The notes under the pieces were generated by a model that was given only the letters and a program-made list of their open reading frames with translations, did not search any database and was not told the origin of the DNA. From contig CM069459.1 of the NCBI GenBank assembly GCA_035610835.1, positions 51,821,755 through 51,885,754 on the forward strand: a stretch of 64,000 bases of DNA. The letters run 5' to 3'. Position numbers and translations under genes: made by a program. This document shows, one piece after another, positions 13,395 to 26,770 of this stretch (positions are counted from its first letter, which is position 1; each line of letters begins with the position of its first letter). The DNA comes from Ophiura sarsii. Taxonomy: Eukaryota; Echinodermata; Ophiuroidea; Amphilepidida; Ophiuridae.

Positions 13395-13905
13395 ATAAAT
13401 GCAGATACCACACCACTAAATAGGCCCCTATTCTTTTATATTATGTTAAAGGGGTGTTACAAAACGTCGATTGTTTGGCTTATAAAGCGACTGGATTTTT
13501 AAACATTACAATTTTCTTCAAGTTCATGATATTTGTACTCATGATATCATTGTACTCAATTTACACAAAAGTACACAATTTACATAGGGTAACCCTGAAA
13601 GTTCTGAGAAATAAGCCCCCGATTTTAGACACCTGGCGTATCACTCTTATAAAATCATCAACAAATAAAGCAGCGTTGACAGAGCATTTTCATACATAAT
13701 ATGAAATAATATAAGAACTTTTTCAATCAAAATCACACAAAAACCTGCAAAATGTTTTGAAAAGATCTCTGTTTGCACTGTGGTAATAAGTATTAATCCT
13801 ACAATCAGGGTAATATTCATTGGTGCATTTGGGCCACAGGCTGGTCTGATTGAGAGAAAAGACGAATGTCGTCGACAAGGACTACAATTATTTAGTGGTG
13901 TGAAA
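13395..13905. mobile_element. TIR element, copy 1 of a two-copy family
   Basis: The left end AGATACCACACCACTAAAT has an inverted counterpart near 13893-13912 (ATTTAGTGGTGTGAAATC). The interior (GGGTGTTACAAAA.., TTATAAAGCGACTGGATTTTT, GGGCCACAGG) recurs at 23125-23560. No transposase frame is seen and the length suggests a non-autonomous element. Confidence 0.6.
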
Positions 13906-14643
13906 TCCTCAACAGCCACTATAGATAAATCAGTTTCAAATCGGAAGGAAGTTTTCTAACAATAAAAACGCCGTCTTCCCCTTCCAGCACCACCCTGTAA
14001 TACAAGTATGTGCTGACAGAACATAGAGTGGCATCGATTCAATAGCCACTAGTTGGATATGGAGTACATACGCACTGGCAGAAAGGTTGAGCAATCATTT
14101 CTAGCGCTGGCTTAACAAAGATGATATTTTGAACAATAGAAGTTAAAGTTGAACAACCTATACCAGTTATTCCCATTTTCAGTTTCCTACAGTTTACTAT
14201 TTGCATCACGTAGAGTTAAAGAGCCAGATTAATTCACTTTAGGTCAATTAGGTCCGGATGACACGCATCCGCCCTTTGGATTATATTCGATCGACTCATC
14301 GTTTGTATTGAGGTTATATACGTGCGTTAAATACACCATGACAGTTTGGCAACGCATCGCATCATAGATAACATTCAAATCCCATAATTAACCATGATGA
14401 ACCAGCTTAAAGACTAACATGGTTAACACGACATCTGTCAGGTGTCCACACTAATCATACAAACACGCTCTGGATCTAATGTTTTCGAAACACAATGAAC
14501 ACGCGAACAAAGTGTAACGCTGTATGTATTTACCATTTACAAAAAGTTCTAACTGGTTGCATCATTTTGTTACATACATGTACACTGTTTGGATACAAAA
14601 CCTGGTCATACATACAAGAGACACACATTTCTAAGGGAGATAT

Positions 14644-14761
14644 GTCTCCACGACAATACATAAAAGTACCCAAATCCTTTTTGGAGAAATATCAATCCCT
14701 ATTTATAAAACTGCTATCAAATATGGAAGAGCATCTCGAATTTTGCAACAACAATATATGA
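14644..14761 (+). other. 40-codon open frame shared by two array copies (doubtful)
   Basis: ATG at 14644 opens a 39-residue frame starting M-S-P-R-Q-Y and ending in N-N-N. An equal-length frame with no indels lies at about 20467-20583. By eye about eight of ten codon differences change the amino acid, which does not suggest protein constraint. Unit 1 diverges after six codons and unit 4 is broken. I record it because it is the only frame kept between units; it is probably chance. Confidence 0.15.
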
Positions 14762-15944
14762 AGAAGAAATGTGACACCACGGAGACTGAAGAATGCACAT
14801 ATTGCCTATAACATGGCAAAGTGAATCATGGTGTGTTTGATATAACTGTTACAAAATGTTTCAATATTGACATTACATTATATGATCTATATCAGCAGCT
14901 GCTTCTAGTATTTTACTTATCTTTGCGGTGTAATTTAATATCATACACGCTCAACGTCATCTTAATTATATGTAGTGGTTATTGTACTATTTACCTTTGA
15001 TAATATTCACCTTTGATAATGTTCACTAGACGTCCAGCTCTGCTCTTTTCAGCCCGAATGTTCCCATATACGTATCGAGGCGGCTTATTATTGATACCTA
15101 AGAAGATAAATCCTCTATCAATAATCGGACGTTAATTTTTGAATATAATGTCCAATAAATTGAACCACTTTGCCAAGCCACACCAACGAAACGTCTCCAA
15201 CTCCACTTTGTTGTCGTACAAACCTTATTAGACTTTAGAACAGAGGTGTCATATTCTTTATCAAATGTATATTAGATGGTATGGACTTGTATTCTTTAAT
15301 TCATCAAAACCGTTAAGAAGAGATTCCAAAACCATATTATCATAGTGTTCGTTGTCATTTTCTTTTATCCTTTTGTGTCACTTCATTTGGGTTCTACATC
15401 CCTGAGGCATACTAATTGGACATTTTAAATTACACTAATGCGGTACTTTAAACACTGTATTTTCGGTTTAGCGTTATAAAGTGCATTGGGTGTGTGCCCT
15501 TCGAGTTAGTATACAGTCATAACAAAGTTACTTACTAGGAATCGAATGTGCCTATAACTCCAAAAGTATTACTCTAACTTGAAAATAACAAACTCATAGT
15601 GGTTGAGAAATGTTTCCTTTATTTCTTAACTTGAGATATTGCGTGTGAAGAATGGCTTGATTTCAAGGACTGCGCAGTACCAAAAGTAAGAGAAATGAAG
15701 GTTTCCATTTTCGCATTTTGCTTTCCTACACGCGAACTCAGTTACGGGCAAATTATTGTATATATGATTACTGGTAGAAGTAGTGCTACCGGTCGATACG
15801 CAATATGAAAAATCGTACTAATTTACATTTGGGATTGTAACTTCCTCAATAATCAATTATTCTTAGCATGCAATATCTGTACTGAAAGAAGAGATATATC
15901 TCAACAATTTTAAAACTTAACATGTAAGAGCAAATATAATAGGT

Positions 15945-16182
15945 ATCTAAACTCTTTCCACGCGGCTATTAGTTTACCATAATTATAAAAAAATAAACAG
16001 ATTTGTTTCAGAATTCTTTCCCAATTTTCAAATTCTATCTTAAAGATTACTAAACCAATACTAGACATGTTTGTACTTATTTCAATACATTTCTTATGGT
16101 GATTCCAAATGTGATAATGAAATCCAATTTTGAAACACTTTGGAATGTCGTCTGCAGACGCTGGCCGCGTGGAATGTTTTAA
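15945..16182 (-). mobile_element. TTAA MITE
   Basis: Reverse-oriented family member with both end signatures, followed by TTAA at 16179-16182. Flanks match those of 9276-9507. Confidence 0.8.
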
Positions 16183-16292
16183 TATCATTTAAATAAACAG
16201 TTGAACTGTATTATGCATCCCGGGTTGACCCCGTATCTGATCCTACAGGTTATTATTTGCGTTACACAGGCTAGAGTTTAAGAAGAGAAATA

Positions 16293-17092
16293 TTAAATTT
16301 AACACTTTCCACACGGCTATTATTAGTTTTACCATATTTTACAAAACATTTGTTTTTCTTCAGAAACCTTTCTCAACTTTCAATCTCAAAGATTATTGAA
16401 CTAATTTAGGCATATCTGTACTTATTTTGTTGCATTTCTCATGGTGATTCCAAATATGGTAATGAAATTCAATATAATGACATGTTGACATTTGCTCATG
16501 GTGAGTCCAAATGTGATAATGAAATTCAATTTTAACACACTTGGAATGACGTCTGCAGACGCTGGCCGCGTGGAATGTTTTGATATATTTTAAATAAACA
16601 GTTGAACTGTACATCCATCGCGGGTTGACCCCGTATCTGATTCTACAGGTTAATATTCGCATCACACAGGCTAGAGTTAAAGAAGAGAAGTATTAAATTT
16701 AACACTTTCCACACGGCTATTATTAGTTTTACCATATTTTACAAAACATTTGTTTTTCTTCAGAAACCTTTCTCAACTTTCAATCTCAAAGATTATTGAA
16801 CTAATTTAGGCATATCTGTACTTATTTTGTTGCATTTCTCATGGTGATTCCAAATATGGTAATGAAATTCAATATAATGACATGTTGACATTTGCTCATG
16901 GTGAGTCCAAATGTGATAATGAAATTCAATTTTAACACACTTGGAATGACGTCTGCAGACGCTGGCCGCGTGGAATGTTTTGATATATTTTAAATAAACA
17001 GTTGAACTGTACATGCATCGCGGGTTGACCCCGTATCTGATTCTACAGGTTAATATTCGCATTACATAGGCACAGATACACCGTGTAACATA
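16293..17092 (+). repeat. recent 400-bp tandem duplication carrying a MITE
   Basis: Bases 16293-16692 and 16693-17092 are almost identical at an offset of exactly 400. Each unit contains a reverse-oriented TTAA-family MITE (about 16299-16580 and 16699-16980) that itself has an internal partial duplication of the ATGGTGATTCCAAATATGGT region. The high identity marks the most recent rearrangement seen in the array. Confidence 0.9.
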
Positions 17093-17274
17093 TTTTTATC
17101 AATGAAACCGTGGACTTGCCTCAGATTAGAATGGGAATAACATGGTTGATGGTGGTTGATAACGGGAAATTGCAGTTAATCTAACCGAGGACGTCCTCGG
17201 TCGAAGGTGCGTCCTCGTTTGGAAGGTGTGTATCGACATTAAAGTCCTCGTTTGCAGGTATTTACAAACGCACA

Positions 17275-17289
17275 CCCCCCCCCCCCCCC
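17275..17289 (+). repeat. poly-C tract
   Basis: A run of about 15 C next to the point where unit 3 rejoins the unit consensus, so it sits near a rearrangement junction. Confidence 0.85.
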
Positions 17290-19080
17290 ATGCGGTTTTC
17301 ACAAAATTACCCATGTTGTCTTAATTTGGCCAATGTGAACCATATGACTCGTATAAGGCCGAATATCACGTTTCAAGACAGTTTGACGCGTTTTCTAATA
17401 ATCAAACGTCAAAGATATAATAAAATCTCCAATACAATGAACCAGTTTGCCAATCCAACTTCAATGCATACCAAATATAATTTGGTACTTGGAAATTCTG
17501 TCTTTTCGTGTCGCAAATAAGTGCACTGACGTATAATAGGTATGTACCTATCGTGATAGTGTAAGCAATTGAAGATGTATACCTTGTTTTCAAAAGAGTA
17601 TAACTGTATTCTTTATGCGCATATATAAACTGTTTACCTTATACGTCATGAATATCGAAGGAAGTGTCCATATTGAATTCAAATAGACGAAACTATTATT
17701 GACTACTTTAACGTGAATATCGTCCATCTTTCACGGTTTTGTAGATTCATTCATATCCATTTATTAAAGTTGCATGGGAATTAAATTGTGGTTTCAGTAT
17801 ACAGTGCAAATTTATGTTAATAAAGTCGATGTTAAGTAAATTAACGCGGTTGACCAGAACGTTGTTGCCGCTGGCTTGACATGTTTGACAAGATTCACGG
17901 GATAGTTTTACAGAAATGCCTGCAGGATAAAGTAACACGTTTCTAGATGGTGTGTGGAACGTAAAATGTATTTCACTCTCAAGTGTGAATTACAAGAGAG
18001 CTAGTGCTACAGTCAGTCTAAAGTACTAACCTACTACACGCATTATTTTACTGAGACAACGCATTAGTATAACATATACACTGTCGGAAATGTTTATGAT
18101 TATTATTTATATGTGTAGTAATGTTTGTTTACCTAACCTATGCCAAACTATCGAGTAAAATGTAATAAGGTTCAAAATATGGAACATTTTGTGCACAGGG
18201 TATACAAGTTTTTGGGTGTGTATTGTTTGCGAATTATAAGTTTACTGGTACCGTCCTCATATTTCATTTTCTGTAGATAAGCCTTGACTTTCAATTGAAA
18301 CATATCGGCCCTGGTGTGCAGTGAAACAAACTAGTACTGAGGATTAATAGCGCTGGGCAACGCAGCTAAGCATTGTTATGAAATAGTGACTCCCATTACT
18401 GAAAGTCTTTAGTTTAACCCAAACTCTACATGTTTTATACTGCAAAAACTAGTAATTCCTTAGCCTAGTCTACACAGTCAGGGTTGACTCATTATTAGCT
18501 ATCACACCTGATTATGGGAATTGTCAAATGCATAGGCCTACACTTGACACACCCCGTAACGAAGTTTTTTTCTAATTATAACAACGTTGTCTTTCCCACC
18601 CGGCACCACCCTGTTGTACAATTTTGGGCGGACAGAACATGAGTTGGATATGAAATACAGACGCACTCGCGGGAAAAGTTGAGCAATCATTTCTAGGTCT
18701 GGCTTGACAAATATTATATTTTGAACATTAGAAGTTGAAGTTGAACTACCTTTCCCGGTTAAACCCCTTTTACTATTTGCATCACGTAGAGTTAAAGAGC
18801 CAGATTAATTCACCTTAGGTCAATTAGGTCCGGATGACCCACATCAGCCCTTTGGATTATATTCGATCGTTTGTATTAGAGGTTATATAGAACGTGTGTT
18901 CAATTCCATCCACCATGACAGCTTGGCAACGCATCATAGATCAAATCCCATAATTAACCATGATGAACCAGCTTAAGGGCTAACATGGTTAACGCGACAT
19001 CTGCAAGGTGTCCAAACTAATCATACAAACACGCTCATGATCTAATGTTTTCGAAACACGCGAACAAAGTGTAACACTGT

Positions 19081-20283
19081 CGGCCGAGTGCACCAATGAC
19101 GGGTAGCTGAAGAATAGCGCTACCTCGCTAGTAACTGAGGCGTAACCCAACATTTTGAGAGCGCCAATGCGGGGTAAGCTACTAGGCTAGTAACTGGCGG
19201 GTTATTTACGCTAAATGTTATACCTGACCGGACCCAAGAGTAAGTTGGGGCATAACGTTTTATGCCACAAGTCAGTCGATTCTAGCAGTATATAGCGTAC
19301 ATTTATTGTGAACATTGAAGGGGATGATTCGCTGATGCTGAAGAACCAATTGCACTTGCATGCCCAGGGGGTGTTTATTTGAAGTGGAATGTGACCCCTC
19401 ATAAGCTGAAAGATTTTTATATTTTTGAAAATCCATTCATGCAATTTGGTGATTTTTTTTAGTCAAAATTTAGATCAATTCCTTTTGCCCATTCAAACAC
19501 TAATCGCACCGACTTTGGGTCATATTTTGACCAAAGTGTACTAATTGTCCAAGGGTCTTAAATAATGACTAAATACATAAACTTATTATTGTTTTTATTA
19601 ATTAAAAACTGATAAAACAAGTTTCAACATTATTGTGAGAGGAAGGGTAGAAAAAGAAGAAAAAAAGGATATCGTGCCGCGCGTGGTCTGGGAGTCGAAC
19701 CGGGGTTCCGCGATTAACAAGCGTAGGACACGGTGTCCACGCCACGGAGATATTTGTGTTAAGAGATGTGTTATAATTGTATATAATTGTTTCCATCGGG
19801 TGCTTGTGTTTTTCATTAAAATTGTGCTTTTTGGTGCAATGTTTGTATGTGCCCCTCGCCCAAATATGTTTGTAATGTCATGATAGTCCTTATTTTTGAA
19901 AAAGTGATAAACAAACTTCGAAATTTTTGGCCATAAAATGGCATCATTTTTTTCCGGATCGCAGTCCGACTCCACGTGTTCTTGATTTACACTCACCTAT
20001 GACCTAGCGAGTGACGACACGTTTTTAATATTACGGAGGACCATCCACGTCAGAATTTTACAGTAAACTATAGGTTAACATTTGGCATATGCGACACTTG
20101 ATTTTGTAAGGGGACGATGCTGATTAATGTGGATATTTACCTCGCTAGTAGCTATTCTGGTGTTACTCGCCAATTATGCTCTAAGAATTACATCGTTAGT
20201 AAGTTATGCTACAGTTAGAGCATAACTACTAGGGAGGTAGCTTACCTCCCTATTAAGTTACCCGTCATTGGTGCACTCGGCCG
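19081..20283. mobile_element. 1.2-kb TIR element with internal tRNA-like region
   Basis: The left end CGGCCGAGTGCACCAATGAC is the exact reverse complement of the right end (20264-20283), and pairing continues to GGGTA. The element interrupts array sequence that is continuous in unit 2 (near 14520). Both subterminal regions carry GCTAGTAACT-like words (about 19127, 19186, 20140, 20190). No transposase frame is found. A minus-strand tRNA-like segment lies centrally. Confidence 0.85.
19683..19752 (-). other. tRNA-like segment (SINE head or tRNA pseudogene)
   Basis: The minus strand has a perfect B box (GGTTCGACTCC, 19691-19701) and a TTGTTAA anticodon-loop-like heptamer (GTT). The anticodon stem pairs poorly and the D-arm/A-box region is atypical. 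I do not call it a functional tRNA. Confidence 0.4.
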
Positions 20284-21859
20284 TCAATGTATTTACCATT
20301 TAAAAAAATATTTAAAGGTCTAACTGGTTGCATCATTTTGTTACATACACTGTTTGTGAAGACTGCAAATAAAGTGTAGACAGGTATTTGCTGTTACATA
20401 CACTGTTTGGTTACAAAACCTGGTCATACATACAAGAGACACACATTTTCTAAGAAAGATATATATGTCTCCACGACAATACGTAAATGTACTCAAATCC
20501 TTTTTGGAGAAATATCGATCTCTCTTTATAAAACTGCTATCAAAAATGGAAGACCATCTCGAATTTTGGAACAACAATCTATGAAAAAGAAATGCGACAC
20601 CACGGAGACTGAAGAATGTATTGCCTATTATAACATGGCAATGTGAATCATGGTGTGTTTGATATAACGGTTACAAAATGTTTCAATATTGACATTACAT
20701 TATGATCTTTATCAGCAGCTGCTTTTGGTATTTTACTTTTCTTTGCGGTGTAATTTAATATCATACACGCTCAATGTTATCTTAATTATATGCAGTGGTT
20801 GTTGTACCATCTACCTTTGATAATGTTCACCTTTGATAATTATCACTAGACGTCCGGCTCTGCTCTTTTCAGCCCGAATGGTCCCATATACGAATCGAAG
20901 CGGCGTATTACTGACACCTATGAACTAGATAAATTCTCTATCAATAATCGAACGTCAATGTTTGAAATTAATGTCCAATAAATTGAACCACTTTGCCAAG
21001 CCATTTTATTAACGAAACGTCTCCAACTCCACTTTGTTGTCGTACAAACCAATTTGAACTTGAAAACAGAGGTGTCATATTCTTTAACAAATTTATATTT
21101 AGATGGTAAGTACTCGTATTCTTTAATTCATCAAAACCGTTAAAGAAGAGTTTCCAAAACCATATTATCATTGTTTTTCTTCATTAGATTTTATCCTTTT
21201 GTGTCACTTATTCTTTTAAAGAAACGTCTCAAACTCTACTGTGTTGTCGTGTAAATCTCATTGAACTTGTTGAAAACAGAGGTGCCACGCTTTTATTGAT
21301 TTTATATTTATAAGGTGTGGATTCATATTTTTTAATTTGTCGAAACCGTTAAAAGAGTTTCCAAAACCATATTTTCATAGTTTTTCTTCATTGTCTTTCA
21401 TTTTGTTGTGTCACTTCATTTGGGTTCTACAACCCTGAGGCATACTAATTTGATATTTTAAATTACACTAATACTGTACTTGTGTAAACGCTGTCTGTTC
21501 GTTTTAGCATTATAGATGTGTGCCCTTCGTGTTTGTATACAGTCATAAAAAGTAAGTTACCAGGTATCAAATGTGCCTATAACTCTTATAGTATTAATAC
21601 TCCTACTTGAAAATAACAGAGGTAGAGAACTTTCTCAGGTTTGTCTTAATTTGAGATATTGTGTGTGAATAATGGCTTGATATCAAGCAATACGCAGTAC
21701 CAAAAATAAAGGGTTCAACAAAAGAAAGTATACCACTTTGTTTAAGTCATTTTGAGTAACTTGTAATTTGTTTTGGTCCAAACAGGCTAGATAGGCATTT
21801 AGATGAATCTTTTAGGCATAATTTGATACCAAATTTTCCCCCTAACAACAAAGATAAAC

Positions 21860-22168
21860 CATGATTAGCACCATTTCAAGGAAAATATCCCATTTTCAAA
21901 AGTCGCATTTCCAATACACAGCACGAGAAGAAAGGGCTAATTGTTAACACACACATATGCCGTATTTATCCCGGACTGATCACCGCGCATATCCCTCAAT
22001 GCGCGGGCTAATTCAAATGTAAACTGATGCATGGGTGAAGGATTTGAATGTAAAGGAATGTTAATGGATGGGGAGAACATGGACAGATTAACCAAATCTT
22101 CTCGTGCTGTGTATTGGAAATGCGACTTTTGAAAATGGGATATTTTCCTTTAAATGGTGCTAATCATG
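21860..22168. mobile_element. foldback element with 71-bp near-perfect arms
   Basis: Arm 21860-21930 is the near-exact reverse complement of 22098-22168. Both contain AAAATGGGATATTTTCC or its complement and the word CAGCACGAGAAG or its complement. The spacer is 167 bp. Array-type sequence resumes immediately after (22169, matching 8850). Confidence 0.9.
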
Positions 22169-23122
22169 TAATTTACTCTCAAAGTGTGAAGTATAAGAGA
22201 GCTTGTGCGTCAGTCAATCTATAATCTGTTACACGAGGTTTATGAGACAAAATATGATTAATTGCTTACGTGTAGTACCTGCAATTGTTATGATAATTTT
22301 AAAAGTATCATAAGGTAGCCTTTGTTGGTTTAACTTATAAAACCCAACGTCGAGTTATTATCAACCCAATACACATAATAGACTAGAGAATGGTTAGATT
22401 ATTAGAGAAGCACAGTGTAACTTCTCCTTCCTACCAATACCTCATTGTTCACCATGTTTGTAGAATACCCTATCATGACATAAATTTCCCGCTTAGGAGC
22501 GCTATTAATTAGGTCTAGTAAACCTATATTGTTATCAATTATTTCGAGAGGATTGCATGATTGTATATTTAAAATACTTGCTAACTGCATGGGTGAGTTT
22601 CCATTATGTTGCAAATTACATCCACGCTCATGCGTTTAAACTACTCAATGGGGGTTGCAATACAACCGGTTGGTTGCACACGCGAATTATGTCATATAGC
22701 AACCACTTTTGATGGAAGGCGAGTATGTAAATGTTGTGCCGGTTTTTAGGGCAGCAATTTATAGCGCTGCTAAGCAGGCCTTGTAGCGTAATGATTTCAC
22801 AATTAGACCATCTAATCATGCTAATGGAAGCTCATAAGGTTAAAATGTCCACATGGCGGTGAAGGACAGTACGGTTGGTGATATCGACTTGGATTGTTTT
22901 GCCTACCTAGAGACAATATATACCTTTCAAGATGTTTACCAGACTAATTGTAGGCACATTCGTACACTCTCAGTAGTGTCGAAACAATCAGAAAGCAGAG
23001 AACTAGAATACGCGAAGTGCATTGCAAGTGTCTAATTGCGCTCCGTGTTTGTGTCGTACGGTTCGCGCACCATACACATTGTTTTGGTTCATTGTTCAGG
23101 TAGCCCGGGTTTGCCGAATTTT

Positions 23123-23566
23123 ACTGCAGATACCACACCAGTAATTCAATTGCCTATTAAATTACATGTAAAAGGGTGTAACAAAAAGTCAATTTTCTTG
23201 CTTATAAAAACGCTGGATTTTTCAATTTGACATTTTCCTTTTTGAAAGACCCTGAAAGTTCCGAGAATTAAGCCCTTGCATTTGGAGAGCTGTTGTATCG
23301 CCCTCAATCAACAGAAATGTGGCCAGAACATTAATTTACAATCAAAATTTACCTTCAATATCTACCAAATGCATTGACAATTTGTTTTTTGCACTGTTGT
23401 ATTAGATACTAGTTCTTACATTAGGATTCAATAACAACTTTAATCATATGGGAGCAATAAGTTTCTTTCCTGATTACATTTTATTTCTAGTGGGCCACAG
23501 GGCTGAAACCTTATGAAAATGGGGCTGATTGTTGTAATATTAATTACCGGTGTGGTATCTGCAGCG
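23123..23566. mobile_element. TIR element, copy 2 of a two-copy family
   Basis: The left end CTGCAGATACCACACCAGTA matches in inverted form the right end (about 23540-23566, GGTGTGGTATCTGCAG). The interior shares GGGTGTAACAAAA, CTTATAAAAACGCTGGATTTTT and GGGCCACAGG with 13395-13905. Confidence 0.7.
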
Positions 23567-24734
23567 GGTATTAGCAAAACTTGTGCACATGCTTTATTTA
23601 TTATTGCAGAGAATGAAATTATGCACAGAATTGTGAATTTTGATTTGTATAGTGTCGTGAATGAGTTAAGTCAATGCATGCGTATGTTTTGTTTCTCGTA
23701 AAGTAAGACAAATCAATGCGCCTGCGCAAATGTTGATATGCTCACAATATCACTCTCCTTGCGGGGTCGTGCCATTATTCACACATCAACATCAGCGCGC
23801 GTTTTCCTCATATCAACTGGCTTCTTTGCGGAACTCGAAAAACAGTCCACGGGTTGATGAGATCAGATCATAGCCTCACTTTATATCACATAATCTGTCA
23901 TTATTGTGACGTATAGGGTTAGCGCATGGCTTATCAGGTGGGTCAAATCATCTTTTAAGAATCCTAACTCTAAATAAGTGAGTTTGATCTTTTGTTTTTT
24001 AACTCATGCGACAGTGACGTAACTGTGTCATTTATTTATATTGCTGCATATTAATTCGCGCACCTACTTGACGCGCTGGCGTATACACATACGCGGGGAA
24101 AGACGGAAAATACACACGAGTGCGAAAATGGTGCGCCTGTAAAGTTCTGTCACTGACCAGAGGAGAGGAATTAGAGTATAGCTTAGTCCACATTGACACA
24201 ACACGGTTGCTCTCTTATTTAGGATACTCAGTTAAGATGGCAGCCGAATCCACACTCCGGAAAACGTTGTCTTTCCTTTCCGGCACTACCCAGTGACAAA
24301 TTACATTAGACTGACAACTAATTACGCATCATCCATTTTACAGCCACTTATTGGGTCTCAATACAGAATTTCTCGGATAAAAGTAACCCCACCAAGGCTT
24401 GCACTGGACAAAAATATTGTCTTTAACAATATTCAAATCACAAGTTAAACCACCCATCCCGATTTGACCCCGTATCTGTTTCTGCTGTTTACCATTCACG
24501 TCACATACAGTGTAAGCACCAGATTAACGTCCATTAGGTCCGGACGACATACATCAAATTATATTTGATCGACTTTTTGTTTGTATTGAGGTTGCGTACG
24601 TCATGTACGTGCATTTAATACACCATGACAGCTCGGCAAAGCATCACTTCATGGATCAAATCCCAGGACGAACTAGCTTACGGCTGAAATGATTTCCACG
24701 AAATCTAGAAGTTGTCCAGAAATCTCAAAGGAAG

Positions 24735-25160
24735 AATGTTCATAGCTACAGTAGAATCGGTCCTCCTTTATGGATGTGAGGCATGGACAGTCACATCCAA
24801 AACTTGGTAAACAACTGGATGGATGCTACACTAGGATGCTAAGATCTGTGTTCAACATCAATTGGAGTCTGCATGTGACAAATAAGGACCTATGGGGACA
24901 TGTCAAAAGTCTCGGACAAGATCAGATAACGCAGAGCAAGATTTGCTGGACACTGCTTCAGGGGGTCCAAGGAGCTTGTACACAAACTCATACATCGGAT
25001 TCCAAAGCACGAAGTACGAAAGCGTGGTAGACCAGCCCTGACCTAATTGGCATACTCAAGTGATACAGGAATGCAGATGGAAGAAATCAAGACAGCTATT
25101 TTGGATAGGAAGATCTGGAGAGGCATTGTGGTTCGGGAAAATCATCGGCCTTAAGTCAAG
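24735..25160 (+). pseudogene. 5'-truncated non-LTR retrotransposon end (reverse transcriptase C-terminus)
   Basis: Translation in successive frames gives the familiar tail of animal endonuclease-reverse transcriptase elements. LLYGCEAWTVTSK (from about 24763) is followed by LDGCYTRMLR..FNI.W..HVTN (24815 on), then in other frames AGHCF and RKRGRP, then EEIKTAILDRKIWRG and VRENH (about 25080-25145). At least two frameshifts and a stop separate the parts. It ends in a short AAGTC repeat (25150-25167), consistent with a retrotransposon 3' tail. The polymerase core and endonuclease are absent, so this is a dead insertion inside array unit 4. Confidence 0.8.
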
Positions 25161-26770
25161 TCAAGTCAACAAATAGTCATAGAAGCGCTAGATCTAATGT
25201 TTCCGGATATTGAACAAATTGTAAAACTGTTTATATTTACATATGAACATTCTTTCGAACACAAAGTATTATCAAAGGCCGTCCAGGAAAATAACACCAT
25301 TGTGAATAATGTTAAAACTATAAAGTAACTGCACGTTAAACAATATTGCCTACGTGTTTGATTCGGGGATAAACCATTAACAATAATTCAACACAAATTA
25401 GGAGTTTCTATCTCATGTAATTGTCTTGCATTTACACATAGCATGGCGATCCCCGTTAATACAGTGGTACGATATCAATAAATTGTCTTATTATTTGGTC
25501 GATCCTCATGTGCAATACAAATTCAGCGGGTTGTTTCAATTATTATTGAACTTCCCAAACTAGTGTATCCTTACATCTCTTTTCATGTTAAAGGATAAGT
25601 GGTATGATTTATTATATTTGACTTGTGTAAATACTTACCTGACTTCTTGTGTCCAAACAATTACACATTAAATATTTCAATAGACACAATATCTCAGAGG
25701 ATACTGGGATTAGAAACAGGAACTGGTGAACATTTCCAGTTAGATAAAAGTACCAAACCATTTTCAACATTTGAAATGTACGATCTTAAGTCTTAAATGT
25801 CACAAAATAACGTAAAAGTAATACTTTAAGACTGGCGGTGCTTGAATGTTTAATTACAGACAAAACAAGTTCTAACTGGTTTTATCATTTTGATACGTAC
25901 TATGTTTGGCTACATAAACCTGGTCAAACATGTAATCCGGGGATGGGGGACACACATTTTCTAAGGGACGTGTGTATTCACGGCAAAAGTAAAATGTACC
26001 CAAACTCGTACTGTTTAAAGTAAATGTCAACTCATGTATGGTGTTTCTATGAGGACAGTGCATCTCCAAATGTTCAACAACAATCTCTAAATATAGATCG
26101 ATTTATTTTACAAAAATGGATTAGACAAATATGACTCCCCCGAGGACTGAAGACTACACATGCCATGAGTCAATGAATCATGTGATGTTTGTTTCCAAAT
26201 GTTTCAATATTGACATTATATTATATGATCTTTTTGAGCAGCTGCTTCTTTTATTTCACTTATTTTCACTTTGTAATTTAATATCAAACATATGCTCGAT
26301 CTCAGTTCGTACGATTAATTTAATTACATGCAATGCTTATGTCCTTTTTACAATTTTAGCTTTTTGAGTCTCTGATAGACACGTCATATTGCCGTTCTTT
26401 TGGTAATCAGAATATTTAAGTTTGTTTTCTTACAGTCGAAAAAAATCAACTTTAGTTAGGGCTATTAGGAGTGTGTACGGCGTGTTACATACTAAAATCT
26501 GCCTACAAATTGAGTTTAGATACATGTATGTTACCCGACGGACACTTTTAAAAATTAGTCAAAATTGTCAAAGGTTTAATGTTATTTCTCCTGGAATCTA
26601 AAATGTCATATAAAAAGTGTCAATTACATATGCTTTCAAACTGTTTTGTTTGGGAAATTTCAAACTGTTTTGTTTGGGAAATTTCAAACTGTTTTGTTTA
26701 GGAACTTTGAATTAGAGTTTTACCCTCGATAATTTTCTCTCGACGATCAGCACTGCTCTTTTAAAGGCCG

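Larger units (their letters stand above)
9276..15944 (+). repeat. array unit 2
   Basis: It starts at the MITE at 9276, the counterpart of the unit 1 start, and ends at the counterpart MITE at 15945. Unlike unit 1 it keeps a second AGCAGCTGCT block (14893), followed by the block also seen at 21480 and 27835. It holds the insertion at 13395-13905. No coding region is supported. Confidence 0.7.
15945..21720 (+). repeat. array unit 3
   Basis: It starts at the MITE equivalent to those at 2962 and 9276. The region between the MITEs and 17290 that would hold the first AGCAGCTGCT block is missing, and the unit rejoins at 17290. It carries GCGGTTGACC at 17848, CACGTAGAGT at 18780 and AGCAGCTGCT at 20713. 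It is interrupted by the TIR element at 19081-20283. No coding region is supported. Confidence 0.65.
22169..26770 (+). repeat. array unit 4
   Basis: It opens with sequence matching 8850-9000 of unit 1 (CTCTCAAAGTGTGAAGTATA), holds the CACGTAGAGT-equivalent block at 24496 and the AGCAGCTGCT block at 26236. It is more diverged than units 1-3 and carries two insertions (23123-23566, 24735-25160). Stretches 22320-23110 and 23570-24230 show nothing I recognise. No coding region is supported. Confidence 0.55.
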
